Shown one piece after another: positions 38,701 through 51,000 of a DNA stretch of 64,000 bases. The stretch's first letter is position 1, and every line of letters begins with the position of its first letter. Below the pieces are notes generated by a model. It had not been told where the DNA came from. It made no database searches and saw only the letters and a list, made by a program, of their open reading frames with translations. The translations under genes and the position numbers were made by a program. The stretch comes from Branchiostoma belcheri (Eukaryota; Chordata; Leptocardii; Amphioxiformes; Branchiostomatidae). The stretch lies in assembly GCF_001625305.1 (NCBI RefSeq), contig NW_017802379.1, forward strand, positions 9,784,904-9,848,903, in the 5' to 3' direction.

Positions 38701-41700
38701 TTGGTCTGACTACCAATGTCCTTCCTCAGGGTGGTAAGCGACATTCCACTCAAGTTGGCAGGTGATGCACACTTCAGTAAGTCTGGAAAAGAAATAAAGT
38801 CCAGGTCTGGTAGATTACAGATAAACCAGGTGAGATTCTCGTCACATTTCAGCTGGTTTTTTGCTAGAATAACACGTCGTAAGACCTCATGGTTGTGTCT
38901 CAGACGTCGGACTTGGCTGTCGATCGTGGTGATGTGGTTGATTTTAAGGTTTGCAGTCTCCAGTGCTGTAAGCGGCAGGAGTGCGTCGACGGGCACAGAA
39001 CGCAGGCGGTTCTTGTCAATTGCCAACCTGGTCAGGAGAGGTAGGCCACGGAATGCATTCTGGGATACGGCGGAAATGGCGTTCATTCCAAGGTCCAACT
39101 TGCTTAACTTTTCAAGCCCAAGGAAAGTATCAGGTTCTGAGGATAAACAAATCAGTCATTTTATACTGTAACATTATATGTAGGTTTTCATTTGTATGAA
39201 ATAGGATTATGTTGTTGTGGATTCCGATGACTTACATGTAGGCCACACCAATTTGATTTCTAAGACTTGGCTAACGGATTTTTCTAGAAAAAAAATGGAG
39301 CGGGCGGGCAAAAAAAAAATAAAAACAGGCCTAGGCATCATGGCCCAAAATGGTACGATAGGAGCCATGAAGTCAACACACCAGGCTGGTTCAAAATTTA
39401 AACAATGAATTTCGAACTTTTAATGATACCACTGCATTGAAAGATGGAATAACTGTAACAACTAGGAAGAAAAGGACTGTCTTAAACTGTTCAGGGCAAA
39501 ATATGAGCATTTTGCAGTTGATTCTGAATTTTTTTATTTTTTTGCAGATCAGAAAAAAATGAAGCGGGCGAATCCGTTAACCAAGAAATTAAATTGGTGT
39601 GACCTTAAGTTGAAGAACAAATCATTTTCATGGCTTGAAATCAAAATCAGTAAAACAATAGAGTACCACATGTTAATGAACACAATCATGTACCCCGGTA
39701 CTGAATTTGACATTGTTTTTCTTTGATATCTTGGAGCAGCAGAAGTTGTACTTTTGTGGAGAAAATAACCCCAATACTAAAGAAAAGAAACAAAAAAACA
39801 ATTTCAAATCATGGAAAAAAAGGTCCTTGTGCACATTTCCACCCTTCTTGCACACTGAATTGTAGGTCACTATATCAGGAGCCCCAAAAGTACACATTTG
39901 TCAACGTACCAAGACTGGAGATTCGGTTGTCATTAAGACGAAGCTGGTGGACCAAAGGGAGACCTCGGAAAGCCCCTGGATGGACCGTGGAAACGTTGGA
40001 CTGTTGGATTTGAAGGACCCCTATTTCTGGGCTGTTGGGGAAAGACCGATCAAAAACGGTAGGAGAACGGAGATGTTTGATGAAGATCGATAGCGTGGCT
40101 TGTCGAAGTCGGTTGGTATGGCTTCGAGACATGCGGGGAAGCGGTACATCCCTCCGTGTCCAATCCAGCTGCAGGAGTACCCCGCCCAGTTTTTGTCTGG
40201 ACAGTGACAGACAACTCGCTTTCTTCTCGCTCTAACCTGGACGGACTGACAGCTCTCAGGGCACCGTAACTCTGCTGCGGTCACTAGGAGTAGATGATTG
40301 GAAACCACGAGTAGGAAGTAGAGCAGTGCCTTGTTTTGAACCATGATCGTGTTTACAGTTTTCTCCTTCGCCGCGATATGTGTGTACGAAATGTACTGGG
40401 CCTTATGCTACCGGATATTATGTCTACATGTACGTACAGGATACATTATGTTGCTACGGCTGCTTGAATATTTATTTCATGACTTGGAATTGGAGTTGCA
40501 GTCCCTTTTATTTCATCATCTAATTGTCTGTGTGTAGACGTACATGCATGTCTGCTTTAAACTTGGATGCTACTTTTCTTGGCAATGCCTCAGAGGCAAG
40601 CCTAAATGATGTAGTATTGTGTGCGGTCTGCAAGAATTCTAGGAATTTTACAGGAATGATTCCAGGAATTTCAATCCACAGGGAAGTTAGTCTGCTGCAG
40701 AGTCATGTAAATATGTCCTAATAGTATATTCATTGAATAGGAATTCCATTTAGACCTATAATTTGACCTTCCTGTGAGTCTGTGGTTATGACATTTCCCT
40801 CCACTCCCTACAAGATTGTGACAATTGTGACTACTGTATTTATTTAGCTATGGACACACAAGCAAGACAGTACTAGACAATTACACTTAATACTATGACT
40901 ATGCTTGACATGATATTACGTCACATAAATTTGAAATGGCAGAAAAATTTTCAGGCTGTCTAGAACACTGGTCATGACACTTGAGAACGATACATAATCA
41001 GGGGTCGAAATAACCCTCTGTGTGCAACTTGGTGCAAGTAAATTTGGTGTCGTGCAACTAATTTTTTGCCTGCTTGCACCATGGTGCAAGTTTGCTTTAT
41101 CCACTGTTACTACCTGTAGAATTACCCAATAATATTAATTAATAAAGAACTGGAGTGGAAAGGAACAAAACCAGAATCCATGAAGTTTTTCTTCATTTTT
41201 TGTAAGTAACAGAAGGTTACTATCTACGTCGCTGCCAGCGGATGTTTCCCATCACTTCTGTGGGGGCCTGCAAGCCCTTTTCCGTAGAGCGTAATCAGCC
41301 ATTTTAATTCTACGTAGAGCGTAGACGGACTGCCAATTCAACGAAGAGCGTAATTGGCGCATTTTGGGTAGAGCGTAATTCGCCGTTTTAATTCTACATA
41401 ATGCATTGTAGCCACTTGAAATTCATCGTGAAGCGTAATCGAGAAGTTTCCGAATTCAGCGTAGAGCGTTGTTGGGACCCCCCCTTGCAGGCCCCCTTCT
41501 GTATTTTTGGAGGGTGCAACTATTTTTCTTCCGGTGCAAGTATTTTTCTTTTCATTTGCACCAGTGCAAGTTGGCCCCAAAATCTATTTCGACCCCTGAT
41601 AATACTGAGTTTGTTTCTCTTCCCCCACCTCCAGTGGTTGTGACGTGAACAGTCCCCGCAGACCTGGCCCGGGGGGGACGGGGGAGGAAGAGGCCCGAGA

Positions 41701-44700
41701 CAGACAGGCCCCCCTGCACCTGGCCTGCTCCTGGGGGCAGGAGATGGTCACACAGTGCCTCGTCGAACACAACGCTGACATCAACGCCAAGGTAAGGATG
41801 TTTAGAGTTAAAACTTCTGGTCCAACACAAAAAAAATCTCTCACCTAGAGCTTTCGACCAGTCACTCTGGTCTTTGAACCACGACGGGGGCCGATATCGT
41901 CTACCTTTGATCCAGTGTTGACGTCACGCTTCAAAGAAGCCATGTGACAAGCTTCACTGGGTCAGTCTACTGAGGAAGACCAGAGTGACTGGTCGAAAGC
42001 TCTAGGTGAGAGAACTTTTTTGTGTTGGACCAAAAGTTTTAACTCTAAACATGTAACTACCAACACAGATGAACTTTCATGATAGCCAAGGTAAGGAAGT
42101 ATTGTTTTGGGTGGCTGAGTTTTGGGTGAGGTGATTTTGACAGTTGATTGATAAGGTTTCCAAGCTTGAAGGTGATCCAGCACATAAAGAAGTGGGTGGT
42201 ATGTGGGTGGTATGTGGAAGGAAAGTACCCAGTAATACCCTACTACAATGTGCAATCCCCTCCACAGTTTCAATACATTCAGACACGAAAACTCAAAACA
42301 CTGTGAATTGTGAACCAGTACATGTAATTAAAATTACTGGTAAACCATGACTACCATTGCACTGAAAATCAACACACTAAATCAACTGTTAAAAATGATA
42401 AAGGACAGACTATTTTTAAATTGTTGATTACTTTTAATGATGTTCACTATCAGACTTTTGGCATACTGTCTACTTCTTGTAACTTTATTCCCATTAATTG
42501 CCTCTTTACTCTTATTTATCATTTTCATGCAAATTTTGAAAGTTATCTTATGTATGACATATACTTGTACATGTATATTATGTGTTTATATGTATGTTTC
42601 ATGCATTATGCATCAAGTAATTATAAACTAGAATAACTGAATTAAAAGATCCAAAAAAGAAAAGTTTTTCGAACAAGTCATTCTAGTCTGACTTGACTGT
42701 AAATGATAGTTAGCAATACACACAAGCCATCAGGAATTAATTACTTGTTGAGGTGGCAGAATTCAGGAAGCTAAGGATGGCATACTTAATATCCAGAATC
42801 TGAAAATCCATGTGACAATTTCTTTTTTTTGTCTTATTCTTCATTTTTGTTTGCATTCAGTCTATTCTTCTTTGTCTTCTTCGAGATATTGTTGGTCAGC
42901 CTCTTCCTGAAGGTCCTCCTCCTCCTCTTTATCTGCAGTTCCTTCTTTCTTTGCAAGTTTCTGTTTGTCCTTTTCTTCACCGTCAGTTAGTGATGGTTTG
43001 ACGTAGGACTCCCAGAAGTGGACTAGTGCCACCCGAAGTGCTGCTATAGCCTCCTCCTGCTTCTCAGCTCTCTTTGCCTGCTGTTGGACCTTTTTATCTA
43101 CCTCCAGTATCAGGTCCCCCTGTTTGGCAATGGTCCCATCCTGCTCGGTGTTCTTCTCCTGTTCTACGTTGCTCACCTTGGTGTAGTAGTCCAGCATGGT
43201 GTTACTGAGGTCAACCTGCATCTGCTCCAAGGAGGAGACCCTTTCCGAACAGGTTTCCAGCTGAAAGTCGTGGTCGTCGGCAGCCATCTCCAGCTGGGCC
43301 ATCCTCTCTTCCTGGGCTTCCAACCGTGATTGGAGCCCACCGATGGTAGCCTGCTGCCATTGTAGGACAGCGTGTAGCTTCTCAAATACGACATGGGGTC
43401 TACAAATTTTCCTGTGGCGTCCTCTTTCCCTGGCAGTGGTAGCTTTGAATCTGGCATTTCATTCTCATCGGCGAAGTCTTCTTCTTCCGATGTTATTTCT
43501 TTTGTAGGATACCTTTGCTCTAACGACTCTTGATCACCAACATCATCTTGAGACTGTGTGTCATTGTCTTTGCTTTCAGTGATCAGATCTTGTTCCTCCT
43601 GTTTGTTTGTATCTTCTTGGTCAACATCCACCTCCTGAAGGTCCTTCTGGTCATCCACAGTCTCTTGGTCCTCTGCAGATTGCTGCATGTTCTTTTCAAT
43701 GCTGTCAGCTAACTGCTGTTGTTCCGAGTGCTGTTCCTGATCAGCTATGTCTTTCTTCTGTTCTGTCTCTTGAACATCTGGGGCAGGTGGCTGGAGTAAG
43801 TGTGCTTTATCTGTCTCAGCCGCAGTATCCAGCTGTTCAGGTGGCTGGAGTAAGTCTGCTTTATCTGTCTCAGCCGCAGTATCCAGCTGTTCAGCTGCAT
43901 TATCCAGCTGTTCAGCTGCAGTATCCAGCTGTTCAGTTGCAGCATCCTGCTGTTCCTGCTTTATGCTGTCTGTATCTGACACAGTCTGTTTTGGGATTTT
44001 TTGTTGTAGCATTTCTCCCTGCTGTTCTTCTTTCAGAGATTTTTGCTGTGCCTGCTGTTGTTCCTGCTGGGGCTGCAGTTCTTGAACTTGTGGTGGCTGT
44101 TCTTGTAGAATCTGTTGCTGTGTCTGCTGTTCTTGATCCACTTGAGGTTGTTGTTCTTGCATAGTCTGTTGTTCCTGTTGCATTTGTATCACTTGTTGCT
44201 GCTGTGTCTGCTGCTGTCCAAGTTGTTGATACATTTGTACAACCTGTTGTTGTTGTTGCTGCTGCTGCTGTGGCTGCTGCTGTTGATATATCTGTCCACC
44301 TTGTTGCATGACTTGCTGTTGTATTTGCTGTTGTTGCTGACCCCATTGTTGTGTCTGCTGCTGCTGACCCTGTTGTGCTTGCTGCTGTTGCAGAATCTGC
44401 TGGGCTTGCTGCTGTTGTTGCTGCTGTAGTTGCTGCATTTCCCTTTGTTGTTGCTGTGCCTGTTGCATTTGCTGCTGTTGCTGCATTTGTCTTTGCTGTT
44501 GTCGGATCTGTTGCTGTTGTTGCAGTCTTTGCTGTTCCATCATCCGTTGTGCATGCTGTTGCTGTGCCTAGCCAACAGCAACATAGACAAAGAAAGTATT
44601 ATGGTATGAATAGAAAAAAAATTGTAAAATTATCAATACACTGCAAAAGAACAAATTTTAAAATATAAGACAGATGACATTGAAGTAATTCAGAACTCAA

Positions 44701-47700
44701 GTTACAGGTTACAGTAGTGTGTATACTTGTGGATCAGACTGTTCTTGTTGAAGTGAATGTGTTGGTAGAGTTTCCTCTCCCGGCTGAACATAAACTTCTT
44801 CCTGTGTTTGGTGTACAGGTTGTGTTTGTTGTGCCTGTTGCTGTGTTGGTTGAGCTTGTAGCTGTATTTGTTGGACCAACTGTTGGTCCAGCTGCTGTGT
44901 TTGTTGGCCAGGTGGTGTTTGTTGGGTCTGTTGCTGTGTTTGTTGAATGGGTGGTGTTTTGTTGGCCCTGCTGCTGTATTTGCTGGCCCTGCTGCTGTCT
45001 TTGGTGAATGGGAGGTGTTTGCTGGCCCTGCTGCTGTGTTTGTTGAATGGGAGGTGTTTGCTGGCCCTGTTGCTGTGTTTGCTGGCCCTGTTGCTGTGTT
45101 TGTTGAATGGGAGGTGTTTGCTGGCCCTGTTGCTGTGTTTGTTGAATGGGAGGTGTTTGCTGGCCTTGCTGCTGTGTTTGTTGATGGGTGGTGTTTGTTG
45201 ACCTGCTGCTGTGTTTGTTGTCCGCTGCTGTGTTTGTTGAATGGGTGGTGTTTGTTGGCCTTGCTGCTGTGTTTGTTGGCCCTGTTGCTGTGTTTGTTGA
45301 ATGAGTGGTGTTTGTTGACCCTGCTGTTGTGTTTGTTGAATGGGTGGTGTTTGTTGACCCTGCGGCTGTGTTTGTTGAATGGGAGGTGTTTGCTGGCCCT
45401 GCTGCTGTGTTTGCTGACCCTGCTGCTGTGTTTGTTGAATGGGTGGTGTTTGTTGGCCTTGCTGCTGTGTTTGTTGGCCTTGCTGCTGTGTTTGTTGGCC
45501 CTGCTGCTGTGTTTGTTGGCCTTGCTGCTGTGTTTGTTGAATGGGTGGTGTTTGCTGGTCCTGCTGCTGTGTTTGTTGAATGGGAGGTGTTTGCTGGCCC
45601 TGTTGCTGTGTTTGCTGGCCCTGTTGCTGTATTTGCTGGCCCTGTTGCTGTGTTTGTTGAATGGGAGGTGTTTGCTGTCCCTGTTGCTGTATTTGTTGAA
45701 TGGGTGGTGTTTGCTGGCCCTGTTGCTGTATTTGCTGGCCCTGCTGCTGTGTTTGTTGAATGGGAGGTGTTTGCTGGCCCTGTTGCTGTGTTTGTTGAAT
45801 GGGAGGTGTTTGCTGGCCCTGCTGCTGTATTTGCTGAGCCTGTTGCTTTGTTTGTTGAATGGGAGGTGTTTGTTGGCCCTGTTGCTGTATTTGCTGGCCC
45901 TGTTGCTGGGTTTGTTGAATGTGTGATGTTTGTTGGCCCTGTTGCTGTATTTGCTGAGCCTGTTGCTTTGTTTGTTGAATGGGTGGTGTTTTCTGGCCCT
46001 GTTGCTGTGTTTGCTGGCCCTGTTGCTGTATTTGCTGGCCCTGCTGCTGTGTTTGTTGAATGGGTGGTGTTTGTTGGCCCTGTTGCTGTATTTGCTGAGC
46101 CTGTTGCTGTGTTTGTTGAATGGGTGGTGTTTGCTGGCCCTGTTGCTGTGTTTGTTGGCCCTGTTGCTGTATTTGCTGGCCCTGTTGCTGTATTTGCTGG
46201 CCCTGTTGCTGTATTTGCTGGCCCTGTTGCTGTATTTGTTGGGGCTGTTGTTGTGTTTGTTGAATAGGTGGTGTTTGTTGGGCCTGTTGTGTTTGCTGAC
46301 CCTGTTGCTGTATTTGTTGGGGCTGTTGTTGTGTTTTTTGAATGGGTGGTGTTTGTTGGCCCTGTTGTTGTATTTGTTGGGACTGTTGTTGTGTTTGTTG
46401 AATAGGTGGTGTTTGTTGGGCCTGTCGTGTTTGCTGACCCTGTTGCTGTATTTGTTGGGGCTGTTGTTGTGTTTGTTGAATGGGTGGTGTTTGTTGGTCC
46501 TGTTTCTGTATTTGTTGGGGCTGTTGTTGTGTTTGTTGGCCCTGTTGCTGTATTTGTTGGGGCTGTTGTGTTTGTTGAATAGGTGGTGTTTGCTGGGCCT
46601 GCTGCTGTATTTGCTGGGCCTGCTGCTGTGTTTGCTGGGCCTGTTGTTGTGTTTGCTGTCCCCGTTGCTGTTTCTGCTGAACATTTTGCTGTATTTGCTG
46701 TGTTTGTTGAATGGGTGGTGTTTGTTGACCCTGCTGTTGTGTTTGTTGAATGGGAGGTGTTTGCTGGCCCTGTTGCTGTATTTGCTGGCCCTGCTGCTGT
46801 GTTTGTTGAATGGGAGGTGTTTGCTGGCCCTGTTGCTGTGTTTGTTGAATGGGAGGTGTTTGCTGGTCCTCTTGCTGTGTTTGATGTTCATGTTGCTGTG
46901 TTTGTTGGTCAGGAGGTGTTTGCTGGCCCTCCTGCTGTGTTTGTTGGGCCTGCTGCTGTGTTTGCTGACCCTGTTGTTGTTCTTGCTGTACCCTATGCAA
47001 TGCCTGTTCCCTTTTCTTTCTTGTCTCTTCCATTTGCCTCTGCATGTCCATCTTTCTTTCCAACTTCTAATGGTGAAATGACAAGGACTGTTGTTATACG
47101 TGTACATAAAACCATCAATTTGGTACATTAATTTTGAACATATCAAGTAGACACTTAAAATTTGAACATATCAAGCAAGCATGTGGATTTTCTAAAAACT
47201 GTTAGGATTAAGATACTGGCAAGTGCAATTTGCTTTCAATGGCATTGGGGTGATTAAGAATTTTAGTTGTAACTAATTAGTAGGAAAACTTGAAAACTTA
47301 AACACTGCAGAATCCATGAACATTGTTATGTGAAATCTGTAGTACGGTAGTTGTACATGTACAAGGAAGACAGTGCCGTGAATTTGTGCTGGAAGGTCAC
47401 AGCAAAAGTTAAACCACTGCAAAAGTGTCCGGCTTTACAGTACCCTAGCTTTCTCCTGTTCGGACAGCTGTCGGCCGCCCTGCCGGGGCATCCTGCCCTG
47501 CTGTTGCTGTACAGGCTGTCCTCTCTGCTGTAACGGCTGGCCCTGTCTGTTAAACCCTCTCATTGGTGGCTGCTGATGACCTCGGGCTAGAATGGCCAAT
47601 GAATGAAGTGGTGTCATTGAGTAGCTTTGCCAAGCCAAATTTAATGTTTGCTCCACTTGACAAACTGAACAATCATTGATACTTGATTTTACTTGAAGCA

Positions 47701-48042
47701 AATGTAATTATTTATTGATAAATATATAAATCAAATCAAACTTTATTTGCAAATCTGTGCCAGAAGGCTAATTGCAAGGGAACACATTACACAGATGCAA
47801 TAAATAATGCAGAAAAAGAAAGAAAAGTCTAGTCTATGATAGATGTACAATTGTATCTGATTTGTACAGATGTTTTCCACTTCTTCTTTGGAGTCAGTGG
47901 CTAGCGAAAAGTCCCTGGTAACTTATTAAACATTTGGGAAAGATTTTATAACCTACATTATACATTTTGTATTCCATACAAAGTCCCTGGGTTGTTACCT
48001 CCATGAAAAATGGAGGTATTGTTTTTGGCGGCGTCTGTCTGT

Positions 48043-48074
<32 letters not shown>

Positions 48075-51000
48075 CTGTGTGTGTGTCTGTGTGTGTTTCC
48101 GCTAACTTTGTAGTCAGCATAACTTCATAACGNNNNNNNNNNNNNNNNNNNNGGCCTCCTGGTGTATGACCTTGGTACTGCAGCAGAACTTCCGGTTTTT
48201 GTATCTTTGGTCCTGAACATGCTATGGTCTTGAATTTTTGGTGACAGATAGCTTTTCCTGTCAGGAATAAGTGGTGTGGGTTTGGTCCCCCTAGCAGCTT
48301 GTTCAGGAACTGCAGGGGACTTTCGGGCGAAATCTTTGAAAGCCAATAAGTCCAGATAGGAACAGCTATATTTTCATCATTTTTGGTGTGTAGGTATCTG
48401 ACAGAGAGATGTACATAATTAACTGCAAATTATGCAAATGAGGACTTTATTTGCATAATTAATGAGGAAATTCTATAATTACAGTGTTTTACATTATAGA
48501 ACTTTCATACATGTAATGTATGTAACCTATGGCAGATGGAACATCAACAGATACTAATTATGCAAATGATGACCTAATTTGCATAATTAATGCAAAAAAT
48601 CTATGATTTCTCAATGGTGAATGATGGGAATATCATACTTGGGACATCTTTAAGTTAATCAAAAGTTAACATCACGATGCATATATTATGTTAATGCAGA
48701 GGTTATTTGCGTAATTAAAGAAGAAATTTACATTTACATATCAAGCCCATATTTCATGGAGGTATGAGATCTCGGAACTCTTGTTTAAAATGAATTGTCA
48801 TTCTGATAGTTTTGTTTTGAGAATATTCCCATTTAAATAGAAATCCTTTTTAAAGATACAATTTGAAGACCATACAACCATGCATTATGTTTAGACTGTA
48901 AACTGGCCAACATACATGTACAGCCAGGGCTCGAAATACTGGCTGCATGTGCACTTTAGTACACCCAAAATTGGATCGATCGGTGCACCCAATTTTTTTT
49001 CTGTGGGTGCACCCAAATATTTTTGTAGGTATTTTTGTACACATGAAAATGTATACATGTGTAATAGTATGCAGGATATTCCTGGCATCTAAGTGTCAGA
49101 AAAATATTAATCTTTGTTGTAGTACTTGTTTAATATTTTGAAGTTAGCTCCCATTTCAGATTCAAGCTCAGAATAGGAGCAGTAAGATCTGTAATTAGGT
49201 TTTGTTTTATTTTGTGCTCCCAAACAAAATTTTGTGCACCTAATTTTTTAGGTTGAGTGCACCAGTGCACCTATCCCCAAAAATGAATTTCAAGCCCCGC
49301 AATATACCTGCAGGTACAAAGTATACATGTATTAGACATGTTGACTTACCTTGGCTTTCAGCATATAAAACCCCACACATCAGAACCGTAAAGAAGAGTA
49401 TGGCTGAACTTTTCACGTCGGCCATGATTTACAACCTGGCACTTTAAAAAACTGCCAGAAACGAAGATCCTACTAAATAATGCAAATTTCAAGAATCAAA
49501 CTCTATAAGGCTTCAATCAGAGTACAGTATTATCGGTGTGATGTCCTTTCCAGCCAACTCACTACAGACCACACCACTGTAATGTGTAAATAGTACAACA
49601 GGATATGTACACTAGCAGAGGAGGGATGGGCTTGTTTTAATGTATAATCACGGCAGTGCAAAGGTCATTCCACGTTGCAGGATGTTGTGCCTCACAACGC
49701 TGACGTTTCGTCAACGTCAGTTGTTTACAGTTTTAAACAACGTCATTTGTTTACTCTCGACAACAACGGGATAAATTCCTATACTACTGTGTTTACACGT
49801 ACTTTGAACACACCTTTTCAAGTATGTTTTTCTTTTAATTACGTCATAGATACCATGTAAATAGAATCTTTGAGTGACAGTGATTTGGAGAATTTCATAC
49901 ATTGTAGCAATTGTGGAAGACAGTTAGTGCATAGTCATTAAGTCAATGTAACAATTGAAAAATCTCATTGCCATTTTAGCAGCAGGCTTGCAATTATCTC
50001 ATATGTCTGTGAAGTATTTTTATGTGTGAATTGCTTGTTTTATTCATCATGATTGTACATTTCTCACTGATTCTGTCTTTTATGACATTTTCCCCCTCGC
50101 TCTTAGTCTCTACCAGTCTAACTACGCTGGCTATATATAGGAGAATATTTGCCGGGGGAGTTTGACTGCCTTGTAGATTTGACTGGGCCACGCAGGCCTT
50201 CGGAGGGAAAGAAACTACCTCCCCGCGGCCGGACTCCCTGTTTGCCCATTTTATTCTCTTTTTTGCCGAATTCTATTATCCGTATTCCCGTAGAAAGGCC
50301 TGGTGGAGGCTACCTTGCTCCCACAACGCAACAGACAGCTGTATAGTACATGTAGTAAATTGAAGACAGGAAATGGGATAACCTTTTTTTTGGACCTTTG
50401 ACCTTACTTCCTGTCAGTGTCCCCCAGATGCCTGGCATCTGGCAATAGTCTGGAACCACAAGCAAACCTACAAACAGATGCAACTGTTTCAATCTGGTTC
50501 GAAATCACTTCCACCCCCTCCCCTTGTGATTTATATTGATTGGTGCCTCCTATGCCTTAACCCTCAGGATGCTGAAGGCCACACCCCGATCCACATGGCC
50601 ATCATTAGCTTATTATATATATATAATAACTGTTTTAAACTGGTTCAAAATCACTTGCACCCCCTCCCCTTGTGGTTTATATTGACTGGTGCCTCCTCTG
50701 CCTTAACCCTCAGGATGCTGAAGGCCACGCCCCGATCCATGTGGCCATCATTAACCAGAGTCCTGCCATCATCTCCCTGCTGCTGGCTCATCCTAACGTG
50801 GACCTCACCGTCAAGGACAAACATGGCCGCTCACCGTTTGCCACCGCCATGTCCTGTAAGAACAACAAGGCAGCGCAGGCGATACTGGATAGAGAACCTA
50901 CAGCTGCAGAACAGGTAGGACTGTATCTGTGTATGTAACTAAGGCCGCACCAATTTAATTTGTTGGTTCTCTGATTTTTTCAGAAAAAATATGAAGCGTC

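Noticed and set aside
44868-47131. Long plus-strand Leu/Cys- or Val/Phe-rich frames opposite the Gln-rich gene
   Set aside because: Triplet repeats keep several frames open on both strands. Signal peptide, splice phase and the downstream coiled coil support only the minus-strand Gln frame.
44702-47146. 814-codon minus-strand frame of N-K-H-S-N-R-A-S-K-H repeats
   Set aside because: A shifted reading of the same array. It has no phase agreement with the flanking exons, and its start lies in intron sequence.
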